A stretch of DNA of 64,000 bases. Origin: Nelumbo lutea. Taxonomy: Eukaryota; Streptophyta; Magnoliopsida; Proteales; Nelumbonaceae. The notes beneath the pieces were generated by a model. The model was not told where the DNA came from and searched no databases. It was given only the letters and a program-made list of their open reading frames with translations. The stretch is taken from NCBI GenBank assembly GCA_022828595.1, contig JAKGHH010000003.1, positions 13,082,934 to 13,146,933 on the forward strand, in the 5' to 3' direction. Shown here one piece after another: positions 10,509-20,318 of this stretch (positions within the stretch are counted from its first letter, which is position 1; each line of letters opens with the position of its first letter). The position numbers and the translations under genes were made by a program.

Positions 10509-11819
10509 CTAAGCTCGACCAGGAGGTTGCCTAGATTTCCCCGCTCTCCTGAAAAAAATGAAAGAAAACGCCAAGGTATCAGTTATGTATGCTAAAGTAG
10601 TAGTCTCTAGAGAGAGAGAACACCACGCCAAAGTACAAAAGTTAAAGATAGAGTTGTAATTAGCTTTGCTTTAGCATGATCAAGGGGTTTGGGCCATATG
10701 AGAGAGAGAGAGAGAGGACTCAAGGCTCATGAAGACCAAACTGACGTAACATTGGGATTGGAATCAACTAAAGTACCACCAAGTAGATCATCATGGTTGT
10801 GAGATGCTGAAAATAACATTGTTTTACAGGAGGATAACTATATAGTGCAATATATCCTGTTGTTGCTTTTCTATTTCATTGATAGGGGGATCAACTTGTT
10901 TGAGCATAACATTGGCCCTTATCAAACAAATTTGAACAGAAAAAGAAGGCATCTATTCTCTTCCTATAGCTAAAGTTATCCCATCTTCCACTAATATATT
11001 AAGTGTTTGTTCTTTGATTAAAAGTATTGATTTTGGAAGAATGCTTTTGCAAGATATCATGCTTAGTACTTCAACATATCTTCTAAACAGTTTCTTTTTC
11101 TTAACTAAATATACAAAAGCTCATTATAAGAATCAAAGAGAACATGCATGTTTATACTGCGCCTAGTCCCTTTTTCTTTTTTACTAGCTAGGCAAATTAA
11201 GGTGGTATTTGAGTGTGTTAAGGGCCGTCTGGTAAGAGATGAAGTGGCTGAACTGAATGACTTATTGCTTTGTCTTTTAGTAAATAAGTTATATATATTA
11301 AAGATGTTAATTTTGATCAGTTCCTTAATTACTGAAGCTGATTCGTATCCCTCTAATATTTTTTTATTTAATTATTTTATCAACTAAAAGACAAAAACAA
11401 TAAGTCATTCAGTTCAGCCACTTCAGCAGTTATCAAATGACTCCATTATTAGTAAAACACAGATGCATATACAGAAATTTCGTTCTTTTTGTTATGTTTT
11501 TTTTTTTTGGGAGGGAGGGGGGGGGGTGGAGAGGGTTGGTGGATGTACAAACATACCTGTTATGAATGGGATCAGGTCCATTAGGAACCCTTCTTTTGCT
11601 CATGTAATTGGGATCTAAATCAGGGTGAACAGCAGGTTTATCTCTTCCTATCATCACCTCAAATTGCTTCGAACTTGCTGTTGATGGAGTTGCTATTTTA
11701 GTTGTTGTTATTGTTATGAATCCACGGCTTGCCAGCATCTCAACCAACAAAATGACAAGAAAGCAAACAAACAGAAAAGCTCTGAACAAAAACCTCCAAG
11801 ACCCACTACCACAACCCAT
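10509..11819 (-). CDS. CLE25: CLE25-like CLAVATA3/ESR signalling peptide precursor, two exons
   Basis: Precursor of a secreted CLE peptide hormone. Exon 1 is 11819-11557 and exon 2 is 10548-10509, joined by a GT-AG intron of 1008 bp. Together they give 100 codons plus TAG. Residues 9-33 are a hydrophobic signal segment, residues 34-74 a variable spacer, and residues 76-87 the CLE dodecapeptide RRVPNGPDPIHN, preceded by SK. The intron splits codon 88 (AG|G), and the tail RAGKSRQPPGRA follows. Arabidopsis CLE25 carries RKVPNGPDPIHN and a similar basic, proline-rich tail, so orthology is likely. P79 and P82 would be the hydroxyproline sites known in CLE peptides. In Arabidopsis CLE25 acts in phloem development and as a root-to-shoot drought signal through BAM receptors; transfer of that role here is inference. 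Without the splice the frame would run on into non-CLE sequence. Confidence 0.92.
11221..11444. mobile_element. MITE inside the CLE25-like intron
   Basis: The inverted ends share a 20-bp core: gaagtggctgaactgaatga on the left, its reverse complement tcattcagttcagccacttc on the right. The match continues into ttattg and gtcttttagt inward and ggtaa/gataac outward. Target duplication not resolved (TTA-rich flanks). It makes up over a fifth of the intron. Confidence 0.75.
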
Positions 11820-12084
11820 GTTCTCCTGGTTTTCGATGCTTAATTCCTCTCTCTAGGAAGACACCTTGTACTTCAAAGGCAGAGATGAAGTAGAGGACAA
11901 ACCGACCATCTTGTGCTGTAGGGTGAATGATGATGATGATACTCTCAGAGAAAGAAAGAAAGGAAGAAGAAAGGGGGCGATAAGAAGAGAGAAGAACGGA
12001 GGAAAAGGTAAGGTAGCTAGAGTTGGTGAAGGCAAGAATTTTGGTGTTTATAATTTGGTGCCCATCAAGGGATGGTTGGTTTTC

Positions 12085-12090
12085 TTTATA
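12085..12090 (-). promoter_or_regulatory. Possible TATA box of the CLE25-like gene
   Basis: On the minus strand the sequence reads ctataaagaaa, with TATAAA 266-271 bp upstream of the ATG at 11819. That would give a leader of roughly 235 nt. Position and motif fit, but other AT-rich words nearby (ttataaac near 12050) could serve instead. Confidence 0.35.
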
Positions 12091-12124
12091 GATGGAAGTG
12101 ATTCTGTTGCACTTTCTCGGACCC

Positions 12125-12152
<28 letters not shown>
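12125..12152. repeat. (AG)14 microsatellite
   Basis: An uninterrupted AG repeat; read on the minus strand it is (CT)14 just upstream of the possible TATA box of the CLE25-like gene. Confidence 0.95.
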
Positions 12153-12156
<4 letters not shown>

Positions 12157-12254
12157 TCTGGGTTCGAACGTGACATGGAGGGAACCCCTTTGCTTTATAC
12201 CAACCATATTGCTTTGGATTGTGTATTTTCATGCAACTACGATAAACAAAGGGC

Positions 12255-12275
12255 CTCTCTCTCTCTCTCTCTCTC
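12255..12275. repeat. (CT)10 microsatellite
   Basis: An uninterrupted CT repeat 102 bp from the (AG)14 tract and complementary to it, so the two could pair as a stem. Confidence 0.95.
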
Positions 12276-14420
12276 AACTCTTACGTACTCTATACAAAAA
12301 TACATTGGCTATTGTGCCCAGTCTCGCACTGGGTCTTTTTTTTTTTGACAGTTATGTTCAAGATTCCCTGTAATTTTCAAAAGAGTAGTGGAGAGAAGGG
12401 CAATCTATACAGCCTTTAGCTTAAAAATTGGATTAAGGGAATGACACAAGAGAAGAGAGATTAAAAGTAGGAGATAGTGGACTGAATAACTGGAAGCAAC
12501 ATCAACCCAGAAAGCTTCCTGATCAAAATGGAAATCACTGAAAAAGAGGCCTTAAATTAAACAACTTTCTTTTCTTTTTTCGTTTTTTCTTCTCAAGACA
12601 AAGAAATCCCTTAACGGATACATATGGTTAATTACTAGTGGTGGAACTGTTAGAATTAGAGATATTGATCAGAGGGAAAAACAGAGGTAGAAATAATGCT
12701 TCTCTTCTGCTTCAAGAAGGAAACAAGAAAATATTCAACATCTTGCTTCATCAGAGCAGTCAAAAGGATCGTCAAAAAAGGAAGGAAAAAAAAAGAATAG
12801 CTGGTGTTCGGTTTATTTACACTACAGTTACACCCCACATGAACTATCACTTTGTCAATTTCATTAGACTTGTATTCCACCATTTTGCTTCGCAATTGAT
12901 TTTAAAGCAGAGAGAAATGAACTCAGAACTCAGATGAGGTTTGGGATTCACACACCAAGATTACAAAGTCTTAGATGATCAAAACCTGTTTGAATCAATG
13001 ATATCTATGCTGTGTTTTTTTAATCAATCTAAAACCCAACACAGACATAGTTTAAGAAAGAATTTCCAGGCTTTCTTAAAAAGAAGGAAAAAAGAAAAAG
13101 AAAAGAAAAAGGGAACTGCTGCATTAGCCATTAGAGTGTCAGTGCCACTGCCACGTGGTCCAGTTTTTTAAGTCCAAAAGCCTTGTGAACGTCGACACAG
13201 AACTTGCGCCATTTCCAATTAGATGTGTTTTATCGTTGGAGTACTCTTAACAATTTTCCGTTTCCAGACCAACTTATTAAAGAATAAAACTCTGTTAGAA
13301 AAATGGATTATCACGTTCACGTCACGTCATCACTTCGTCGGCATTCAATTAACCTACAGTTTATGAATTGGGAAAAAGCAGACCGGAGGAGGCTGGCCTG
13401 CACAGACACAGTGGGGAGAAGTGGTCCAATCTGGTCGGATTCGGAGACTACAGGAATACAGGGCCCTAATATTGGGATTCTAGAAGGTCTGATCATGGTC
13501 TTGATTTGAGCAGTTCGACCAGACTCTTCAAATGGTTTGATCCAATTTTCTGCAGCCGAGGTCTCGGATCGGTTGAACCTGCAGAGGGACATCTGCTCTG
13601 ATAGTCTGTTCTGGGCGCTTATGTCCCAATTATTATTCTAACAATCTAACTAGTGGGAGGCACATGCAGTCGTACTGCATTTTCTGTACAGTCTCCCTAT
13701 AAACTGACCATTGCTTTGGGTTTAATTTCTTTAGTGCAATTCATTCAAGTGGGCGTATTTTCTATAGAAAGCCAAAACCCAGTTTCAACGGTAATCCTCT
13801 GAACAATTGATGGATATATTGTTTACAAAGTCATGACGTTGGTTACAGAGCCTGTTATGTTTAAACCTTATCATGGACTGAAATCTGCTATTTCCCATTG
13901 GGAATTTTGATCTGAGAGGGGAATATTTCACAAGTTATCAGCTAGCTAGCTAGCACTCAATGAATCTGGCGCATGAAATTCGTTTTGGGAGAATAAAGTT
14001 CTTTCCAAATGGTTAAACCAGTTGCTTCTTGGATTCTCGCAAAAGGATGGTTTTATGCTTTTTTTTTTTTTTTTTTCTTTTTTCGAATTTCAATTAACTA
14101 TGATAACCCTTTTTTGGGATGGAAGAACTCATCTTTGAGATGGCTCCACTGAATCGATCCATCAACCGATGAGAAAGCATCCTAAGCAATTAATTGTGTT
14201 TGAACGGTTTTATCCCTTTAAAGAGATTTGTTGCATCTCTCGTTGGAGTATTTGACGGCCAAGAAAACTTCATTGTCGCTATCTTCTCAACGACAGCATT
14301 AGACACAGTTGCTTTTTTTTTTTCCAGCCTAGATAAGAGATTATTCTAGCATTAGATGTCTGAGAAGCCAATGGGTTAGATTTTTTTTAGTTGTTGGGGA
14401 GTAATTATTTTAGTTGATGA
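12276..14420. other. Intergenic stretch upstream of the CLE25-like gene, no gene seen
   Basis: Open frames at 12638-12937 and 12941-13171 lie in A/G-rich, lysine-coding sequence and show no domain. The segment 13380-13620 is richer in GC than its surroundings but has no recognisable product. Confidence 0.45.
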
Positions 14421-14698
14421 CATGGTTTTCATAACCAGACCAAACCAGACGGTCGGATTAGAAAAATCAGGAATCGGTCCTTTTTACCCCAGAATCGTTA
14501 TTTTCCTAAAACTATTGATTTGGTCAGCAAACCGCTGATTCGGATGGTTCAACCATTTAAACCATTCAATGATTTGGCCAGATTTTATTTTTATTTTTGT
14601 TAGAACAGACCATCTATTTGATTCAAACGATTGGACTGTTCAACCCAAGAACCAGAGCCTTGACCGGTTCATTGTCGAAATTGGTTTTAAAAACCTTG
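14421..14698 (+). mobile_element. MITE family member 3
   Basis: The ends catggttttcataaccagac and gttttaaaaaccttg, with the internal word ggtcagcaaaccgctga, place it with 7628-7903. The flanks gttgatga and attggtga agree at 6 of 8 positions, so this copy is probably older. Confidence 0.75.
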
Positions 14699-15990
14699 AT
14701 TGGTGATACTTTGAGCTTTCATTTCCAAATCTTTCGAAATATTCACTAGGGTGCAAGGGTCAAATGGTGAAGAGAGCCCATTATCCAATGTTTGGTCCCA
14801 GCTATATGGGGTCGTGGGAGGGAGAATGGATTAGCTGAACTGGATAACTGTTCTACAGAATGTGGGATCAAATGGCCAATCATTTTGGGCATATCTGGGT
14901 ATATCATATCGTTTCATTAGCACCCCGATAGGCCGATACACCTAAATAAAAGGTATTTTGGGTTTTGGGCAATTTCAGGGGCCTAAGACCGACCCCATAT
15001 AGACTGAAAAAAAAGTTGGTGTGCTTTAAAAACGTGTTGTGAGGTACGTTCTGTGAGGAATAGATCTCAATTCAATTGCATCTATGTGTTAATATTTAAA
15101 ACCTTGATTCCAGACCAACTATAAAGTGTATATAGCTTACAACTACTTCTTTTACTTGCATTTATGGCTGTAGTGGAACAAAATGATTGGTCTCACAGCT
15201 GGCAAAACAAGTATTAAGTTAGTATACATACAAAATCATATAAATACAAATATGTAGAGTGCAAAATTTTATATTAATTTGTCTGTATTCACATTATACA
15301 TATTCGTATTTGTACTATTTTGAAACTAAGCCTATTGTATTTATATTTTGTATTTACATGTTTCCCAAACTGAGCCTTAAATTCGAACCCGCTTTTCTCA
15401 CAAAGTAATCACTCTCAAACTCGAACCCACTTTCTCATGCTTGCCAGTCCAACATTTTACCATTGCACCAAGCAAGGCAATGGCCTTAACAGTCTGAGTG
15501 GTTTCAAAGGAGGATGGGACCCTACCGAATACCAGCACTGCACAGTGTGCACTGGAGCCCGCTCTGTTAGAATAGTACAAGTTAAATTCAGGCACGAAGG
15601 ATTAATGGGGTTAAAGACTAAAGACTGTTTTATATTGTAAAGGCCTGGAAGGAATGTTGATTCCAATATATGCCCCAGAAGATCCAGAAGCCAATAGATT
15701 TAGGGAGAAAAGCATGTACTTTTTATTGCGTAAACCACGCTCACTGGGCAATGTTTACAAAAGGAGCATCGACCATCGTTATGGGGTCCATCTCTAGTCC
15801 TTTTTTCTCGTACAAAATCATAAAATTCGCTTTACTTTATTTTGTAAGAGTTCAGGAGAGCCCACTGGGCCTTTACTACAGGCCCACCAAGTTTTGAGTT
15901 AAGAGGGAAGAGAGGGGGAGAGAGAGATGGTGGTTTGATGTGCGCTTAACATCCTTTTGATCATCATTATTAGTCTTTTTGTTGATAAAA
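14699..15990. other. Intergenic stretch, no gene seen
   Basis: No supported gene. Short frames at 15398-15666 overlap on both strands without domain similarity. Confidence 0.4.
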
Positions 15991-16009
15991 GTTAGGGTTC
16001 CGGTCTTCA

Positions 16010-16695
16010 GTGGGAGTAGTCGTGCACATGCTTGAATGGATAACATCACATATACTAGTATATCTAAAGCCTGTAGAAATGGGGTTATGGCTTATTAATA
16101 TATTCTTTATGATAAAGGTTTTGAGGGCTCCATTGTCAGAACAGTCTTACACTAATGGTTCTTTCTATTGTTGCTGCAACAGTGGGTTGTTTTTAAAATG
16201 GAACAAACCGCTTATTAATTTTATTAAAATTAGTGTAAGGGTACCTACATACTACATACAAAGAAAGGATTAAGATAAAGGTCTATGCTGCTTTAGGAAG
16301 GGAGGTAGTTGCAAAACCAAAACAAATGGCTTATGGAATTAAACTTCATTCATGCAAAACCCGTCCTCTCAAAGCAAAAACTTTCATCTTAAATGCTCTT
16401 CATATTGATTTATTGGCAATCTAGGGCTTGCCATGGTAATCCCAGTAAAAGTAAAGGAGGTGGTGTTGTTGAAGAGGACCTCAGCTCCAGGGTGTTTTGT
16501 TTTGATTTTCATAACCACTATGGTGATGGTACTTCCATTCTTGTTGAATTTTTGGTTCTTTGTGATGGGCTTAATTTATGTCTCTTTACAGAAATAGGGG
16601 AGGTGGAGGTGAAAACAATAATAAATGTTTATTTGAAATTCTTCTTGGAAAAATTATTTTTCCTTGGAAGATGGTTTATACTTTGTGTGAAATAA
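16010..16695 (+). pseudogene. Possible LINE 3' remnant (zinc-knuckle plus RNase H-like pieces)
   Basis: The frame at 16393-16695 contains GNPSKSKGGGVVEEDLSS and, further on, FHNHYGDGTSI, LCDGLNLCL and GEVEVKT. This layout resembles the plant RNase H-like domain found at the end of L1 LINE ORF2 (gene-rich, GGGVVRD...GT...L..GL..C...EVE). The preceding frame has a weak zf-RVT-like phrase (ITSHILVY...GLW). No catalytic set is complete, and there is no polyA tail that I can fix. Confidence 0.4.
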
Positions 16696-16710
16696 AAAGA
16701 ATATCTCAAT

Positions 16711-17142
16711 TAGGAGTGATCAAATGGGTAGGTATTACCTAGAATCAAATGAAACCAATTTAGACCCAGTTCCAGGGTCGTTTACCTTACCCGACTTGGA
16801 GAATTGGCCTTGACAGAATTGACCTTTAATGAACTTGGTGGAACTAGCCTTGATACCAAATTTGCCTTGAAATAAATTCTAAAATATATTGAAGATGTGA
16901 ACCCAAAACACAAAGACCATAATCTCACTTGATTATTAAATCACTTAAATGATTTGATGATTTTTCTTCATTTTAATATTCAAATATGTATAATAAATAG
17001 TATAAAAGGTAATATTTACAAAATTTAAATTATAATAATAAGTTTTTAACTGCATACTAATATGTTATGATAACTTACACATTAAATTATTCTGTTTAGC
17101 TAATAAAGATATTATTAGTTTAGAACTTTTATTATTACTATT
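16711..17142. mobile_element. Left part of a hAT-like MITE, interrupted by the gene-carrying element
   Basis: It starts taggagtgatcaaatgggta, the complement of the terminus at 170-189. The matching right end is not found before the Mutator-like element begins at 17143; sequence after 18553 (aaatcaaaccgaactgaacc) may be its continuation. If so, the Mutator-like element inserted into it. Confidence 0.4.
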
Positions 17143-17371
17143 AGGTTAAATTACAAAGACCCACCTTGTACTATAGGGTCAATGACAAAATTCCCCCTAT
17201 ATATATATTTTTTTTTGTGACAAAGACCCCCCTGAACTTTACAAACCCCCCTGAACTTTAGCCGCTAAACAAAGATCCCTTAATCGCAAAGTTAGATGAT
17301 AAAAAAACGTTAAATTACCAAAATACCCTATTAAATTTTTTCTATTTTCTTTTTCTTGCCCTTTTTCTCTT

Positions 17372-17803
17372 AAAACCCATTTTGACCGCTTCCTCGGCCT
17401 TCACCTTCGCGGCATGCAGCACCACGTCGCACCGAGCCATCAGCGTATGAATCTTTTCTCTCAACAACGCCATGAAGTAGTCGGGAAGGGAAAGCCCGAT
17501 GTCGAGATCGCTCATGTAGAGGACCTCCTTGTCCTTCCTCATCAAGACTTAGTCGTGGCTAAGCGCGAGCATGAACCCAGCAGCAGCGGCGTGCTCCAAT
17601 ACCGCTGCTATAGTGGGCATAGGGAGGGAGAGCAGGTCAACCATGATGGCCTTTAAGCCGTCGCCCATGTGTTGAAGCCGGTGGAGGAAGTTGCAGGACC
17701 CGACGGACTCGGCCCAAGCGAGATCAAAGCCATTGGAGAAGAACTTACCCTGTTCAGTGGTGACCAGGACTGAACCGCGCTTGGCCTGGGTTTGCTTGTA
17801 CCT
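17372..17803 (-). pseudogene. Enoyl-CoA delta isomerase (ECI) fragment with an in-frame stop
   Basis: Plant ECI proteins belong to the crotonase fold and shift double bonds during peroxisomal beta-oxidation of unsaturated fatty acids. This stretch covers roughly the middle of a protein of about 240 residues: GSVLVTTEQGKFFSNGFDLA, LSLPMPTIAAV, AAAAGFMLALSHD, then VLMRKDKEVLYMSDLDIGL and AAKVKAEEAVKMG. The codon after SHD, which is Tyr in the family, is TAA at 17549-17551, so the frame breaks there and resumes. A conserved Gly before HAAAAG is Glu here. The start, the C-terminal third and the peroxisomal targeting end are absent. It is a captured, decayed fragment inside the Mutator-like element. 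Confidence 0.85.
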
Positions 17804-18136
17804 CCACAAAGTCTGCCAGCTTGGATAAGGGCATGAGGCGATCCAAGCTTTGTAGGAAACCCTATCAGAAAATACTTCTACCAGCTGGGTTACCATTTCT
17901 GGTTTCACCCTTACCAACTTTACATTTGCGGCATGGAGGTTGGAGATATCCAATAGTTCCATTTCTCCTCCACAGAATTTTGTGATCTTAGAGAAAACTT
18001 CTTTCAACCAGGCATGGAAGGGTAAATCCAAGCTTCTCAGGTTAGTACTTACTGTTGGTTCCAGCTTTCCAGGACCTTTCATTACTTGAATAGGTCCATC
18101 TATCTTAACAGTCCCACCCATTAGGACTTGCTTCAA
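17804..18136 (-). pseudogene. Second captured coding fragment fused in frame to the ECI fragment
   Basis: The open frame of 195 codons (18136-17549) starts here and reads on into the ECI fragment without a stop. Its first 110 residues are not ECI. They contain SLDLPFHAWLKEVFSKI, KFCGGEMEL and NVKLVRVKPEM, which resemble the LPxxxW...CGG module of DUF4283-type proteins, including plant LINE ORF1 (compare 61957-62232). The match is short and I am not sure of it. Either the element captured two sources or it captured an existing chimera. Confidence 0.5.
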
Positions 18137-18553
18137 CCATTAGGACACTCAGACCCAGTCATGGCCCACCATCAATTCATCCATATCAGGGCCTCTCAGT
18201 TCACTTCAAGAGAACATCAGATGGGTTGCATAGGTCTTTGCCAGAATGGAACCGCCGAAGACTGTTATGTTCTTTGGGAGTGAAATGAGAGACCTAGAAT
18301 GACACAGGTCTTGTCACTACTGGCTGGCGATGGTCGGGTTTGGGAGGGGGTGAGAGTATTTGAGGTTGAATGGAGAAGATAGTGAACAGTATAAAAAGGT
18401 AATTTGGACATTTAAAAAACTTTAAACAGTCGAATGAAATTTTTTTCGAACTAATAGAATATTAACGGAAGAGGGTTAAGTTCAGAAGGTCTTTGTTGCA
18501 GGGACTTTATCACTGACCCCATAGTACATGGGGGGGTCTTTGGAATTTACCCC

Positions 18554-20011
18554 TATTATTATTATTTCCAGGTTCTTCTTTGAAATCAAACCGAACTGAA
18601 CCAATCAATGAATATCTATTTTTCTCATGTATTAAAAAAAGAGACTTCTTATGATTTGAGGAATTGTTTCTTATTACATTTTGCAAAGCATTTTGAATAT
18701 GAGCTTATGAATTTCCTCAAAAAAATCTACCAGAGGCTTTTTGTGTTACATATAGATTAATTTACTTTGTTGTTTGGATGTATCTTATGCTTGTTGGGGG
18801 AGGGGTGGGGGGTGGTTGGATTGAAATGGTGAGACCCTGAGCTTTGTATTTTGGTTCTGGAGCAAGACGGACTTTTGTCATCTGAATAAACTTTAAAGTG
18901 ACTACTTCACTTGAACTAGACTTAAAGGGTCTCAAAAAAACCAACTCCAGAATGCGAGAGAGATTGAAATGAAGGGCACCAGTACAATCCACTAGTTATA
19001 GGGAACCGTGATATCTCTTATACCATGGAATCCAGGTATATATGAATTTCAGTTTCCTTTAAAAAATGTGCCCTGAAAGGCATAAAAAACACGTGTCTAC
19101 AATGCTTGAATCTCAAGTGGAGCAATGTCTCGTATATTGTACACTAGATTACAGACTACTTGCTTTGGTCCGTATTATTCCATAAATATTCAATGTAATT
19201 CACTCCCTGTGCCAGCCCAAATTCCATATTTTCCTCCCAGCTACCCACCCATGACAGATCTACAGAACATCTACTCAGTATGTAGACATATAATTACCAA
19301 AAATGATCGGTTGATGTGCTGCAGCCCAACTCAAAAGTCGGAGAATTCAATTCACTGTCAAACAAACTCTCAGTTTATGATTTCCATATGCAGTGCAATA
19401 TTTTCTTACATGTTCCCAACTTCCCATTGCATTCTTTCCTCGTCTGCGTCCACCTAGGTTCGCACTTCGCAGTGCTAAATTTTCCCTACGATCTTGTGTC
19501 TGCTGTTGTGTGCGAGTACGAGACTGATGGGCTTGCCTCACTCGAGGAGTTTCGCCCAACAAAATATGTACTAGTCATAGTGGATTGATTATCTTTTAAA
19601 TCTTGTACTCTTTGATCCAGAGAGTTCCCTATCCAATAGATTGTTTGAATTGACAAGGTACAAAAGCAGCTCCTGTCTAACAAGCTTTTTCCTGCATGAC
19701 TCCATTAACAAACCTTTTTTTTTTCTAGCAACTCTTTTACTATGCAATTGCATTTGCATTAACCTACATCTCAAATCACCAGTAAATTAGATTGGAAACA
19801 TAGAAATATTTTACATGAAAAAGAATGTCATTTGTATTAATTGGACCAATGTAATACTGAAAATCGTAAATGACTCCTAAAAACACTATGAATTCCTCAA
19901 GGGCTCACTGGGTGGAGTAACAAAAATGGGCAACGAACTGAAACTATGATATGACACAGCTATTTTTTACAAATTTTTTTGGTTAAAGAAGATGTACATA
20001 TACTTTTTAAT
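18554..20011. other. Region downstream of the flippase stop codon; part is likely its 3' UTR
   Basis: The stretch just below 20012 must include the minus-strand 3' untranslated region of the flippase gene. I could not identify its polyadenylation site. Overlapping frames at 19125-19588 on both strands have no recognisable domain. Confidence 0.45.
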
Positions 20012-20318
20012 TCAATGTGTTTTTTCTGTCCTCGGTTGTGATCTCATACTGGCTCTTCTGGCAACATCCCAGGCCTTCTGTGGGGCAAAAACACCTTGTT
20101 GCGAAGCAAAGAATGACTCGTAGCCTGGTGAGTCGAAAGCAAAACCTGTGTGCTTTGATTTTTCTTTTGGTAACTGAGAGATTGCATAGCTCCTTTCCTC
20201 ATCTGGTGTCAGCTGGTTCCCAATTTCCAGCAACTCTGTCCTGCTACTGTCATCAGGATCATCCCTGTGCATTTCCTGAATAATCTGATAGTCATAGGGC
20301 CAGAGCCATCTTTGAAGC
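20012..20318 (-). CDS. ALA3: ALA3 last exon: C-terminal cytosolic tail
   Basis: Begins with split codon GG|G and [18 protein letters not shown], then an acidic stretch (DDPDDSS), [36 protein letters not shown] and [16 protein letters not shown], ending in EKTH and TGA. This tail is highly conserved among ALA3 proteins and distinguishes them from the ALA4-12 groups. Confidence 0.95.

Larger units (their letters stand above)
17143..18553 (-). mobile_element. Pack-MULE-type element carrying captured gene fragments
   Basis: Long inverted ends: the left reads aggttaaattacaaagaccc with actatagggtcaatgacaaa, the right, reverse-complemented, reads ggggtaaattccaaagaccc with actatggggtcagtgataaa. Inward of these, both arms share ttaaa/caaaatacc-type sequence with the non-coding relative at 2693-3283. 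The 1.4-kb interior is much richer in GC and codes on the minus strand for parts of two unrelated proteins. No transposase is present. The flanks are tattattac/tattattat-like, too simple to prove a 9-bp duplication. Gene capture between Mutator-like ends is the known Pack-MULE habit. Confidence 0.75.

Noticed and set aside
11866..12373. Overlapping frames of 160 and 93 codons opposite the CLE25-like gene
   Set aside because: They run through the AG and CT microsatellites and the antisense of the CLE25-like leader. The amino-acid composition is RERERE/SLSLSL and no domain is seen.
19125..19588. 110- and 90-codon frames downstream of the flippase
   Set aside because: No recognisable similarity, overlapping in different frames, and close to the flippase 3' untranslated region.
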